Assembly: GCA_020350725.1 (NCBI GenBank)
Contig: CP070719.1
Location: 2,119,855 to 2,183,854, forward strand
Direction: 5' to 3'
DNA from: a bacterium
Lineage (GTDB): Bacteria > BMS3Abin14
Length of the DNA stretch: 64,000 nucleotides
Shown: one piece after another, positions 45,711 to 53,493 of the stretch
Layout: each line of letters starts with the position of its first letter
Numbering within the stretch: the stretch's first letter is position 1
Position numbers and translations under genes: made by a program
Notes under the pieces: model-generated
Told to the model about the DNA's origin: nothing
What the model saw: only the letters and a program-made list of their open reading frames with translations
Databases searched by the model: none

Positions 45711-45735
45711 CATTTTGGATTTTGGACACTGGATT
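45711..45735. repeat. Word repeat family A, copy 5
   Basis: CATTTTGGATTTTGGACAC then TGGATTG, the same words as the yraN-region copies 37 kb away. Confidence 0.65.
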
Positions 45736-45742
45736 GACCCCG

Positions 45743-45779
45743 TATCTCTAATTTCTAATGCTCCAATGCTCTGATTTCC
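45743..45779. repeat. Word repeat family C, short block
   Basis: TATCTCTAATTTCTAATGC and TCCAATGCTCTG words related to the block in the trmD-rplS spacer. Confidence 0.65.
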
Positions 45780-45780
45780 A

Positions 45781-45813
45781 ACTGTGAACCGGGAACCGGG
45801 AACGGTGAACTTC
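45781..45813. repeat. Word repeat family D, copy 2
   Basis: CTGTGAACCGGGAACCGG then GAACGGTGAAC. Confidence 0.65.
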
Positions 45814-45829
45814 TTTTGATGACCACCCA

Positions 45830-46210
45830 TCACTCCACGATGATCCTCCCCTTCATCCCGAACAGGTAATGGATTCCGACACCCAGGCTGCAGCCGTACC
45901 TGTACTCGCCCGGCTCGGCAAGATACACGTCCACGGTGACCGTCCTGCCGGCGGGGATCGTCTGGTGGATCTCGAACTCCTTGATCCAGATCTCGTGTTT
46001 CGACCCGAGGCTGGTGATCCCGAGACGGAGACGGGTGCCGGCCTCGACGTGGATCACGCTGGGCGTAAACCGGTAGTTTTCCACGGTCATTGCGACGTCC
46101 ATCACGGGGGCGTTGGGCGGCATGCCGTCCAGAAAGGTATTCCGGTTGTGGAATGTGGCGCACCCGGTGAGGGCTGAGAACAGGGCGATCGCAGCGACCA
46201 CTCTCTTCAT
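45830..46210 (-). CDS. Cupredoxin-like copper-binding lipoprotein
   Basis: A lipoprotein signal ends ALTGC (Cys17 or so). The mature domain of about 105 residues has the cupredoxin beta pattern (VAMTVENYRFTPSVIHVEAGTRLRL), a first ligand His in GSKHEIWI and the C-terminal cluster YGCSLGVGIHYLFGMKG, where Cys, His and Met are spaced CX6HX4M. This matches a type-1-like copper site. AGGAGG precedes the ATG at 46210 on the minus strand. It may be an electron carrier serving the neighbouring redox modules (inference). Confidence 0.82.
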   Translation of the reverse strand: MKRVVAAIALFSALTGCATFHNRNTFLDGMPPNAPVMDVAMTVENYRFTPSVIHVEAGTRLRLGITSLGSKHEIWIKEFEIHQTIPAGRTVTVDVYLAEPGEYRYGCSLGVGIHYLFGMKGRIIVE

Positions 46211-46644
46211 GGGTTCCTCCTGGTTCGGTGAAGCACCCCCGTCGGGAATGCTGTGCGGCGTCCTGGACCGATACAATAATTCTACCACAGAGTCCGCGGC
46301 GGGATGGAACGACGCCGTCCGGATAGGAAGAAAGAGGAAGGTGCCCGTCCGGGGCGTCCCCTGTGGACCCCCAACCGCCTGCCCTCCACCGGGTCGTGCC
46401 GGAAGTACTTCCTTAAACCTTTTGCCGGGCGGCGTGTCTAACTGTACATAGAGGGTAAATCCGGTCGCCGGTGTTTCCGCCGGTGTTTGTGGCGGTGATC
46501 GGGCAGAGGGGGTGGTGCCAGGCGTGAGGGAAAGAGAAGAGCCGATCGATGGCGGGAGAAAGGATCTTTTGGACATGTCCAGAAGCCGGGCAAGGCGAAG
46601 GGACGCGTGGACCTTGACCTTCGGCGAGGGCGGGGAGGCATGAG
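46211..46644. other. Divergent spacer
   Basis: 434 bases between two divergent genes. Several short open frames without coding character; no promoter I would defend. Confidence 0.4.
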
Positions 46645-46995
46645 ATGGAAAAGGGTAAGTGGAAACGGACGCTGTTTGCGGTTCTGTCACTGACGGTGGC
46701 CCTGGCACTGGCTCTTCCTGCGGCGGTTATTGCAGACGACCAGGATCGGGACCGGGATCGGGATCGGGTTCAGGCCAGGGACGGCAGCTGCCAGGACACG
46801 GAACTGCTCGTATTGACAGACCAGGATATGGACCGGGACCAGGACCGGAATCATGATCGGGATCAGGATCAAGACCGTTTGGGGAAGCACGGAGATGTGG
46901 AAACCGACCGGAGCTCTGAACAGGGCGGGACCGGCGAAGGCGGTGGCGAAGGTAGCGGCGGCAACGGAGAGGGCGGAGGAGGCCACGGACGCTGA
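46645..46995 (+). CDS. Exported low-complexity protein with Asp/Arg repeats and a Gly-rich tail
   Basis: No family recognised. GGGAGG lies upstream of the ATG. Residues 1-30 form a Sec signal (ALALPAAVIA). The mature part has runs of Asp-Arg and Asp-Gln dipeptides (DRDRDRDR, DRDQDRNHDRDQDQDR) around a short normal segment with one Cys, then a Gly/Glu/Ser/His tail of about 25 residues. It is probably disordered; metal binding or a polyelectrolyte role are possible but unproven. It ends 35 bases before a perfect palindrome. Confidence 0.6.
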   Translation: MEKGKWKRTLFAVLSLTVALALALPAAVIADDQDRDRDRDRVQARDGSCQDTELLVLTDQDMDRDQDRNHDRDQDQDRLGKHGDVETDRSSEQGGTGEGGGEGSGGNGEGGGGHGR

Positions 46996-47030
46996 TGCGT
47001 CCCCCCAGATCCTGGACCTTCGAGGTCTAT

Positions 47031-47060
47031 CAGGGGCGGCACCCCGGGGTGCCGCCCCTG
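47031..47060. terminator. Perfect 30-base palindrome between convergent genes
   Basis: Arms CAGGGGCGGCACCCC and GGGGTGCCGCCCCTG join without a loop, five bases past the atpD stop and 35 past the other gene. Likely a bidirectional terminator for the ATPase operon and the Asp/Arg-repeat gene. Confidence 0.75.
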
Positions 47061-47064
47061 ATTC

Positions 47065-47691
47065 TTATGCTTTCCTCCCCATCCTGTTCTTGATGTGCTT
47101 GAGACGGTAGATGTCCTCCCTCTCCCTCTCCTGGAGCGTCTCCAGCATCATCCTGATCTGCCGGGTGAGGGAAGGGATCAGGGACTGTTCGAGGGCGTTG
47201 ATCCTCCGGGATACCTTGCGGATCTCCTCGCCGAGTCTCTTGAGGCGGATCTCATGGCTGGCGACCCTCAGCAGGCGCTCGAGGAGCTGCTCGTAGGATT
47301 CGGCGGCCTCGAGGATGTAGGATGGCGTGTCCACGGGAAGCATCCCCCGGGCATCGGGCGTCCTCCGCATGGCCTGGAACTCCACCTCGGGGATGCGGAT
47401 GCCCCAGATATTCATCTCCCGGGTCCTGATGGAGATGTCCTCCCTTGCGGACAGGGAGGCGGCCCTTACCATGTGGGCCCCGCTGAAGGCTTTTGCCAGG
47501 CCGGCAAGGATCATGGACCTCTGAACGTCCCTGGCCATCTCATCCCTGCTGTGCACGATGGTGTCCACGATCCGGAAGAAATCCTTGATCAGGGCCTCCC
47601 TTTTGCTCTTCAGGAGTTCGACACCGTCCCGGGCCAGCGACAGCCTGCCGCGATGGACCAGGAGGTTCATCCTCGTGGCGGGCACGCTCAT
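47065..47691 (-). CDS. atpD: A/V-type ATPase subunit D (central rotor)
   Basis: Rotor shaft subunit inside the A3B3 head. N-terminal [29 protein letters not shown] and C-terminal [23 protein letters not shown] form the typical long antiparallel coiled coil; 208 residues is normal. Last gene of the operon, overlapping subunit B by four bases. Confidence 0.95.
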   Translation of the reverse strand: MSVPATRMNLLVHRGRLSLARDGVELLKSKREALIKDFFRIVDTIVHSRDEMARDVQRSMILAGLAKAFSGAHMVRAASLSAREDISIRTREMNIWGIRIPEVEFQAMRRTPDARGMLPVDTPSYILEAAESYEQLLERLLRVASHEIRLKRLGEEIRKVSRRINALEQSLIPSLTRQIRMMLETLQEREREDIYRLKHIKNRMGRKA

Positions 47692-49100
47692 GATGATGCC
47701 TCGCTCTCCTCATCCTCATTGTCCGCCGGCAGGTACTTCTCGATCCACTGCCTGCCGATCCGGGTCAGTTCCGTGACGGGGAAGCCCGCCAGCAGCTGCC
47801 AGGCCTCGGCCAGGGACGTCTCGATATCCCGCTCCCTGTTGCCCTGGTTGAGGTACAGTTCTTCGAACCTGCGGGCGAAATCCAGGTAGCGCCTGTCCTC
47901 GGTGGTCATGGCGTCCTCGCCGACGATCGCCTCCATCCTCCTCAGGTCCCTTCCCCGGGCATAGAAGGCGTAGATCTGGTCGGCGAGGTTCCGGTGGTCG
48001 GCCCGGGTCTTGCCCTCGCCTATACCGAGGTTCATGAGCCGGGACAGGCTGGGCAGGACATCGATGGGGGGGAAAACCCCCTTTCTGTGAAGCTCCCTGG
48101 ACAGGACGACCTGGCCCTCGGTGATGTACCCCGTCAGGTCGGCAATGGGATGGGTGATGTCATCGTCAGGCATCGTCAGGATGGGGATCTGGGTGACGGA
48201 ACCCTCGCGCCCCCGGATGCGGCCCGCCCTCTCGTAGATGCTGGCAAGGTCCGTGTACATGTATCCGGGATAGCCCCGCCGACCCGGTATCTCCTCCCGG
48301 GCGTTGCCGATCTCCCTCAGGGCCTCACAATAGTTGGCCATGTCCGTGAGGACAACCAGAACGTGCATGTCATGGTCGAATGCCAGGTGCTCGGCGGCTG
48401 TTAAAGCCATCCTGGGGGTGAGGAGGCGCTCGATGGTGGGGTCCGAGGCGAGATTGAGAAAGACCACGGTCCTCTGGATGGCTCCCGTCGTCTGGAAGGC
48501 ATCAAGGAAAAAAGCCGCATCCCGGTGGGTGATCCCCATGGCCGCGAAGACGATGGCGAAGTCCTCCTCCTCGCCCAGGACACTGGCCTGACGGACGATC
48601 TGGACAGCCAGCTCGTTGGAGGGAAGCCCCGCGCCGGAGAAGATAGGCAGTTTCTGTCCCCTCACCAGTGTGTTGAGAAGATCGATGGCCGAGATCCCGG
48701 TCTGAATGAAGTCGGACGGCTTGTCCCTGGCGGTGGGATTGATGGCGTTGCCCACGATCTCCCTCTCCAGTTCGGGGATGGGATGCGGCGTGCCATCGAT
48801 GGGGACGCCGGATCCGGAAAAGGCGCGGCCCAGGATCTCCCGCGACAGCCTGAACCTCGCCGTGCTGGGTAGATAACGGACCGATATGGATTCCGTGTCG
48901 ATGCCCTGAGTCGTCTCGAAGAGCTGGGCCGTCGTCATCTCCTCGGAGAGCTCGAGGACCTGCCCTTTGCGCTGCTGACCCGTCTCGGTCCGCAGCTCGA
49001 TCATCTGTCCAAGGAATACCCCGGGCAGATATCTCATGCTTACCAGGGGACCGGAGATCCCGATCAGCCCCCGGCTCCGTCTATTCAGCAGGCTCTCCAC
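47688..49100 (-). CDS. atpB: A/V-type ATPase subunit B (non-catalytic)
   Basis: Regulatory nucleotide-binding subunit of the head. Conserved text includes [33 protein letters not shown] (the degenerate P loop typical of B) and [17 protein letters not shown]. The likely start is GTG at 49100, with AAGGAG upstream, giving 470 residues and overlapping the end of subunit A by 20 bases; the frame is open to 49163. Followed by subunit D with a four-base overlap. Confidence 0.95.
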   Translation of the reverse strand: MESLLNRRSRGLIGISGPLVSMRYLPGVFLGQMIELRTETGQQRKGQVLELSEEMTTAQLFETTQGIDTESISVRYLPSTARFRLSREILGRAFSGSGVPIDGTPHPIPELEREIVGNAINPTARDKPSDFIQTGISAIDLLNTLVRGQKLPIFSGAGLPSNELAVQIVRQASVLGEEEDFAIVFAAMGITHRDAAFFLDAFQTTGAIQRTVVFLNLASDPTIERLLTPRMALTAAEHLAFDHDMHVLVVLTDMANYCEALREIGNAREEIPGRRGYPGYMYTDLASIYERAGRIRGREGSVTQIPILTMPDDDITHPIADLTGYITEGQVVLSRELHRKGVFPPIDVLPSLSRLMNLGIGEGKTRADHRNLADQIYAFYARGRDLRRMEAIVGEDAMTTEDRRYLDFARRFEELYLNQGNRERDIETSLAEAWQLLAGFPVTELTRIGRQWIEKYLPADNEDEESEASS

Positions 49101-50898
49101 CCTCTCCTTCCTCCTCGAAACGTTCCCTTTGGGTACGGATCTGCTCGGCAAGGTCCGAGACATCCTCCTTCAGGCGGTTCAGGACTTCCTCCGACGCGGA
49201 GGGGAATCGGTCGTCGGTAAGTTCGTTCAGCCTGGCCAGATCGCCTATTGCTCCGACGGCCAGGAGGTCCTCAAGGGGGATCTCCTCGGCGAGGCCGGAC
49301 AGGATGACTTCGTAGCCTTCCAGGAAGGCAGAGAGCATCCAGTACTGCTTTTTCATCGGGCAGGTGGCGTCCACCGGGTGATAGGCGTTCTGCCGGAGGA
49401 AGTTCTCCCGTATCAGACGGGCGCCCAGGAGAAGCACCCTCTCCGTGTCCGGGATGGCGTCCTCGCCCACCAGCTGGACCATCTCCAGGATCTCCTTCTC
49501 CCGTTCCAGCATTCTGTTGAGCCTCTGCCTCTGCACCGGCCAGTCCTCCGCCACCTGCTCAACATACCAGGGCGTCAACCTGGTTGTGAAAAGGCTGTAG
49601 CTCCGGGTCCAGTCGATGGCAGGGTAGTGGCGGCGGTGCGCCAGCGAGGTGTCCAGGGCCCACAGGGCTCCGGCGACCCTCATGGATGACTGCGTCACCG
49701 GCTCCGAGAAGTCTCCTCCCGGCGGCGAGACCGCGCTGACAACCGTCACCGATCCCGTCCGGCCGTTGGAGCCCAGGGTGCGGACCATACCCGCCCTCTC
49801 GTAGAAGGTGGCGAGCCTGGTGCCCATGTAGGTGGGATAACCCTCCTCGCCGGGCATCTCCTCGAGGCGGCTGGAGATCTCCCGCAGCGCCTCTGCCCAG
49901 CGGGAAGTGGAGTCCGCCATGAGGGCCACGTCGTACCCCATGTCCCTGTAGTATTCAGCCATGGTGATGCCCGTGTAGATGGACGCCTCGCGGGCGGCCA
50001 CCGGCATATTGGAGGTGTTGACCACCAGAACCGTCCTCTCCATCAGGGAACCGCCCGTCTGAGGATCCTCGAGAAGCGGGAACTCGGTCAGGACCTCGGT
50101 CATCTCGTTTCCCCTCTCCCCGCACCCGACATAGATGATGACGTCCGCATCGGCGTACTTTGCCAGGGTCTGTTCCACGACGGTCTTGCCGGTACCGAAT
50201 CCGCCGGGCACGATGGCGGTCCCCCCCCTGGCTATGGGGAAAAGGGTGTCCAGGATCCGCTGCCCGGTGATGAACGGCTGGTCGGGGGGCATCTTCTCGG
50301 CAAAGGGCCTGGGGATGCGTACCGGCCACCTGGTGATCATGCTCAGATCGACAATGCCGGCTCCGGTTTGGATCCGGACGACCGTTTCCTCGACTCTGAA
50401 ATCCCCCTGCCTGGCCTCCACCACCGTCCCGCCGATGTCGGGAGGGACCATGATGCGGTGCTCGATGCGCGAGCCCTCACGGGTGGTCCCCAACAGGTCG
50501 CCCCCGATCACGGTGTCCCCTTGCTTCACGGCGGGGCTGAAGGACCAGGACCGGTCCCGGTCGATGGAGGGTATCGAGGTGCCCCGCAGGATGAAGTCCC
50601 CCTCCTCCTGCCGCAGGGAATCGAGAGGCCGCTGGATGCCGTCGAAGGCCACACCGAGAAGGCCCGGCCCGAGCTCTACGGTCAAGGGATGTCCCTGGCA
50701 GCCGACCGGTTCCCCGATGGAGAGGCCCGACGTGTCCTCATAGACCTGGATGGTCGCCACGCCGGATTCGATCCGGATGATCTCCCCCATCAGGCCCCGT
50801 TCCCCCACCTTGGCAACATCGTACATCCGGGCGCCCGTCAGGCCTTTGGCCTCGACGGCCGATCCCGCGATGCTGTGAATGGAGCCGGCTGCCTGCAT
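49081..50898 (-). CDS. atpA: A/V-type ATPase subunit A (catalytic)
   Basis: Catalytic subunit. P loop [12 protein letters not shown] (about residue 233), [14 protein letters not shown], and [11 protein letters not shown] with the [12 protein letters not shown] loop. The bulge domain specific to A subunits is present, so this is not an F1 beta chain. GGAGGT precedes the ATG at 50898; 605 residues is normal. A 190-base spacer with family B repeats separates it from subunit F, so it may have its own transcript start. Confidence 0.96.
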   Translation of the reverse strand: MQAAGSIHSIAGSAVEAKGLTGARMYDVAKVGERGLMGEIIRIESGVATIQVYEDTSGLSIGEPVGCQGHPLTVELGPGLLGVAFDGIQRPLDSLRQEEGDFILRGTSIPSIDRDRSWSFSPAVKQGDTVIGGDLLGTTREGSRIEHRIMVPPDIGGTVVEARQGDFRVEETVVRIQTGAGIVDLSMITRWPVRIPRPFAEKMPPDQPFITGQRILDTLFPIARGGTAIVPGGFGTGKTVVEQTLAKYADADVIIYVGCGERGNEMTEVLTEFPLLEDPQTGGSLMERTVLVVNTSNMPVAAREASIYTGITMAEYYRDMGYDVALMADSTSRWAEALREISSRLEEMPGEEGYPTYMGTRLATFYERAGMVRTLGSNGRTGSVTVVSAVSPPGGDFSEPVTQSSMRVAGALWALDTSLAHRRHYPAIDWTRSYSLFTTRLTPWYVEQVAEDWPVQRQRLNRMLEREKEILEMVQLVGEDAIPDTERVLLLGARLIRENFLRQNAYHPVDATCPMKKQYWMLSAFLEGYEVILSGLAEEIPLEDLLAVGAIGDLARLNELTDDRFPSASEEVLNRLKEDVSDLAEQIRTQRERFEEEGEGGEPAE

Positions 50899-50921
50899 GA
50901 GGATACCTCCGGTCAACGATC

Positions 50922-50955
50922 AAGTATTCAGTAGTCGGTATTCAGTATTCAGTGG
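50922..50955. repeat. Word repeat family B, copy 4
   Basis: AAGTATTCAGTAGTCGG then TATTCAGTATTCAGTGG, inside the ATPase operon between subunits F and A. Confidence 0.7.
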
Positions 50956-51050
50956 AAAACCCTCACATTGGCTCGGAAATACTGGAGAAATTGATCTGTT
51001 TTCATTTGATATCTTTTACCGCTCACTGTGATTTTTTCCCTTCGTGCCTT

Positions 51051-51084
51051 TTGACTGAATTCTGACTCCTTAATACTGACTACC
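51051..51084. repeat. Word repeat family B, copy 5
   Basis: TTGACTGAATTCTGACTCC then TTAATACTGACTACC, inverted relative to copy 4; together the copies flank about 95 bases. Confidence 0.7.
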
Positions 51085-51090
51085 AAATTA

Positions 51091-51420
51091 TTACCTTCTG
51101 ATCTTCAATCGATACCCGATGGCCCGGCGGATGATCCTGGTGATCATGTCCTCCTGTTCCGTCCAGAAATCCTCTCCCCGGGGGCGGGGCAGGGTGATGA
51201 ACAGGGGCCGGCCGCTCTCCTCGGCCTTGAGCCGCACCTTCTCGGGAAGGGACTCGTAAAGCTCCTCGGTGATGATGACAATGCCATGGGACCGTCCCCG
51301 CAGGAGGTCCATGACCCTCCACTCGAGCCGGGAGGGGTCGGAGCAGGTCTCCACGTCCGCGCCGGCCAGGGAAAAGCCCTCCACGATCTCCGGCTGTCCG
51401 ATGACCAGGATCTCAGACAT
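51091..51420 (-). CDS. atpF: A/V-type ATPase subunit F
   Basis: Small regulatory rotor subunit, 109 residues. Opens EILVIGQPEIVEGFSLAGADV and has GIVIITEELYESLPEKVR in the middle, the usual Rossmann-like pattern; the C-terminal helix segment ITRIIRRAIGYRLKI is kept. It overlaps subunit C by eight bases. Confidence 0.9.
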   Translation of the reverse strand: MSEILVIGQPEIVEGFSLAGADVETCSDPSRLEWRVMDLLRGRSHGIVIITEELYESLPEKVRLKAEESGRPLFITLPRPRGEDFWTEQEDMITRIIRRAIGYRLKIRR

Positions 51421-52450
51421 CTCCCACCACCTCCTGGAAGATCCCCGGGGAGATGCCCATGAAGATCCGGAGAAGGGCCAGCTTGAGGAGGATCCCCTCC
51501 CGGTAGAGGTTCAGCAGGTACGCGATAAGAAGGGACATGTCCAGAGGGTCGATATCCCTGAGCCGGGTGTACGCTCGGTGGAGCTCCCTGTCCAGCGCCT
51601 GCTGAAAGACGGAGCTCCTCCCGCCCAGGTCGAAGGGGACGGAGGCCTTTCGGACGGCGTTCTTCAGGATGCCCCTGGGGAGCATCAGGGCGATCTCGCC
51701 CACATCCGAGGCCCTGATGACCCGCAGGTAAAGGGAGGGTGTCAATTCTCCGCCCTTCTCCAGATAGAACCCCTCGGGACCCCTGTCCGTGGGCAGGGTG
51801 CGCCACATGAGGGCGGTCATCAGGTTCATCTGGTCCACTCGGTCCCCCAGGTAACGCATCAGGGATGGGAAGCCGGAACCGGATGCGATAAGGCGGATGT
51901 GGCCCACCAGGCCCCTGGTCAGCTCCAGCCGCATGTCGATCAGGGGTCGATCGTCCCTTCCAATGGCCCTCTTAAAAACCTTGGCGTAGGGGTAATGCCA
52001 CGTCACCAGCCTGTCGGCCGCCTCCCTGAGGGAGGAGGATCGGGCGAGCACCTCCAGCTGATCCTGGTCGAGGACTCCGCCGGCGATGGTGGAAGAGAGG
52101 ATCTGTTCCGGCTTGGCCCTGTAATGCAGGCCGCTGATCAGGGTCTGGAGGTTCTTGAGGTCCCACTCGGCCAGGAGGGCCGACAGGGCTGTGGCGGGCC
52201 GTCCGGAAGCAATTCGCGACAACCTGTGAGTTCGGGCTGCTGTGGACCGGTCCACAGCAGCCATGAGGGCGCCGCTGTCTCCGAAGGGAACGGATCCCCC
52301 CAGTTCCGCCGTGTACGGTGTCTCCCTCAGGCTGGCGACCCAATCACTGACAGTGGCGGACTCGGTTGTCTGACGGAGGCGCTCCTCGCTCATGAGGCGA
52401 GCCATCATGCCCCGGATCCTGGCGTTGATGTAGTCGATATACTCGACCAT
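51413..52450 (-). CDS. atpC: A/V-type ATPase subunit C (d-type, stalk-membrane connector)
   Basis: Funnel-shaped subunit between rotor and c ring. YIDYINARIRGMMARLMSEERLRQ opens the protein; the three-fold helical repeat with DLKNLQTLISGLHYRAKPEQI and LIAYLLNLYREGILLKLALLRI matches the family. 345 residues is normal. The previous gene (E) ends 17 bases upstream. Confidence 0.9.
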   Translation of the reverse strand: MVEYIDYINARIRGMMARLMSEERLRQTTESATVSDWVASLRETPYTAELGGSVPFGDSGALMAAVDRSTAARTHRLSRIASGRPATALSALLAEWDLKNLQTLISGLHYRAKPEQILSSTIAGGVLDQDQLEVLARSSSLREAADRLVTWHYPYAKVFKRAIGRDDRPLIDMRLELTRGLVGHIRLIASGSGFPSLMRYLGDRVDQMNLMTALMWRTLPTDRGPEGFYLEKGGELTPSLYLRVIRASDVGEIALMLPRGILKNAVRKASVPFDLGGRSSVFQQALDRELHRAYTRLRDIDPLDMSLLIAYLLNLYREGILLKLALLRIFMGISPGIFQEVVGDV

Positions 52451-52467
52451 GGCCAGCTTCCGTCCTG

Positions 52468-53139
52468 TCAGGCCTGATGGGACCTGGCAGGAATTCCGGC
52501 ATGGCCCCCTGTGTGCCCGTCCCTTGAGCCTCCGAAGAGTTCCTTGAGAAGGGCCAGAGGAGGGGTTTCCCTGATGGCCTGCAGCCTCGACAGAACGCTG
52601 TTGTCCCTGATCTCGAAGCTGTTGTTGACCGCGACCACGGCGCCTCCTATGAGCCGGGGGTCGCCGATCACCTCGGCACTCATTCCCCTGTCCTGGATGA
52701 TCGCGCCCACGGCCCCCTCGTCGGCCGGGTGGACCGTGATCTTAATGCCGGCCCCCTGACGGACGCCTTCGAGGGCCTCTGCCAAAAGCCTGGGGAGAGC
52801 GAGGCGCAGCTCGGAATCGAGGGTGGCCGATCCCGCGAGCATCCCCTCCAGCCTGGCGATGCCTTCCTCCAGAATGGAATACCGGCATTGGAGAAGGTGT
52901 CTCCTCGCTGAATTGGCGGCGAGATTCAGGATGCGGGCCGTCTCGCTCCCGGTCTCGATCTGCGTCCTTTCCAGGGTCTCCCTGAGGATCCTCTCGTTTG
53001 ACAGGTGGGCGTCTTCCTCGATCCGCCGCCCCTCAGTCTGCGCCTGAGCGAGGATGCCGTCGGCCTCCCTTCTGGCATCCCGCCAGAGGGATTCGACCAG
53101 TTGCTGACGACTGGGGGGTGATCTCCTCTCATCGTTCAT
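52468..53139 (-). CDS. atpE: A/V-type ATPase subunit E (peripheral stalk)
   Basis: Peripheral stalk subunit. A long N-terminal helix (about residues 15-105) is followed by the globular domain with PRLLAEALEGVRQG and IGGAVVAVNNSFEIRDNSVLSRLQ, a strong family mark. 223 residues, with a His/Gly-rich tail slightly longer than usual. Its ATG overlaps the end of subunit K by four bases. Confidence 0.88.
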   Translation of the reverse strand: MNDERRSPPSRQQLVESLWRDARREADGILAQAQTEGRRIEEDAHLSNERILRETLERTQIETGSETARILNLAANSARRHLLQCRYSILEEGIARLEGMLAGSATLDSELRLALPRLLAEALEGVRQGAGIKITVHPADEGAVGAIIQDRGMSAEVIGDPRLIGGAVVAVNNSFEIRDNSVLSRLQAIRETPPLALLKELFGGSRDGHTGGHAGIPARSHQA

Positions 53140-53357
53140 CTCAGCATCACCAGGATGAGGAAGGCGATGACGAAGCCGAGGATGACCATGGTCTCGGGTA
53201 TGGCGAGCAGGATGATCACCGTGCCGCTGACTTCCGGTCTCTCGGCGAGCGCCCCTGCGCCCGCGGAACCGATGCGGGACTGGGCCCAGCCCGTTGCCAG
53301 CGCGGGCAGCCCGATGGCCAGAGCGGCTGCAAAGGCCAATAGTGCTGTTTCACTCAT
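53136..53357 (-). CDS. atpK: A/V-type ATPase proteolipid subunit K (c ring), single hairpin
   Basis: 73 residues with two membrane helices, that is the short single-hairpin form rather than the duplicated 16-kDa form. The ion-binding Glu is in IPETMVILGFVIAF of helix 2; the polar loop is GSAGAGALAERPE. Start at 53357 with GGGGG upstream; the frame is open to 53450 but without coding character. Sodium or proton specificity cannot be decided from the sequence by eye. Confidence 0.9.
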   Translation of the reverse strand: MSETALLAFAAALAIGLPALATGWAQSRIGSAGAGALAERPEVSGTVIILLAIPETMVILGFVIAFLILVMLR

Positions 53358-53493
53358 GACGTTGCCCCCCTTCATTTGGGTATCGGAGTGTCTAGGTGTC
53401 GGGCTATCGGTGAAGACCAATTGCTTCGCTTGGTTACCGAATGGCGGCATGAGCTTCCCCGTTACCCCGTGACACCGATACTCCCATACTCGT

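Larger units (their letters stand above)
45455..45829. other. Repeat-bearing spacer
   Basis: 375 bases between the cytochrome stop and the cupredoxin gene. It contains the hairpin at 45486-45515 and blocks of repeat families A, C and D. No gene. Confidence 0.6.
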
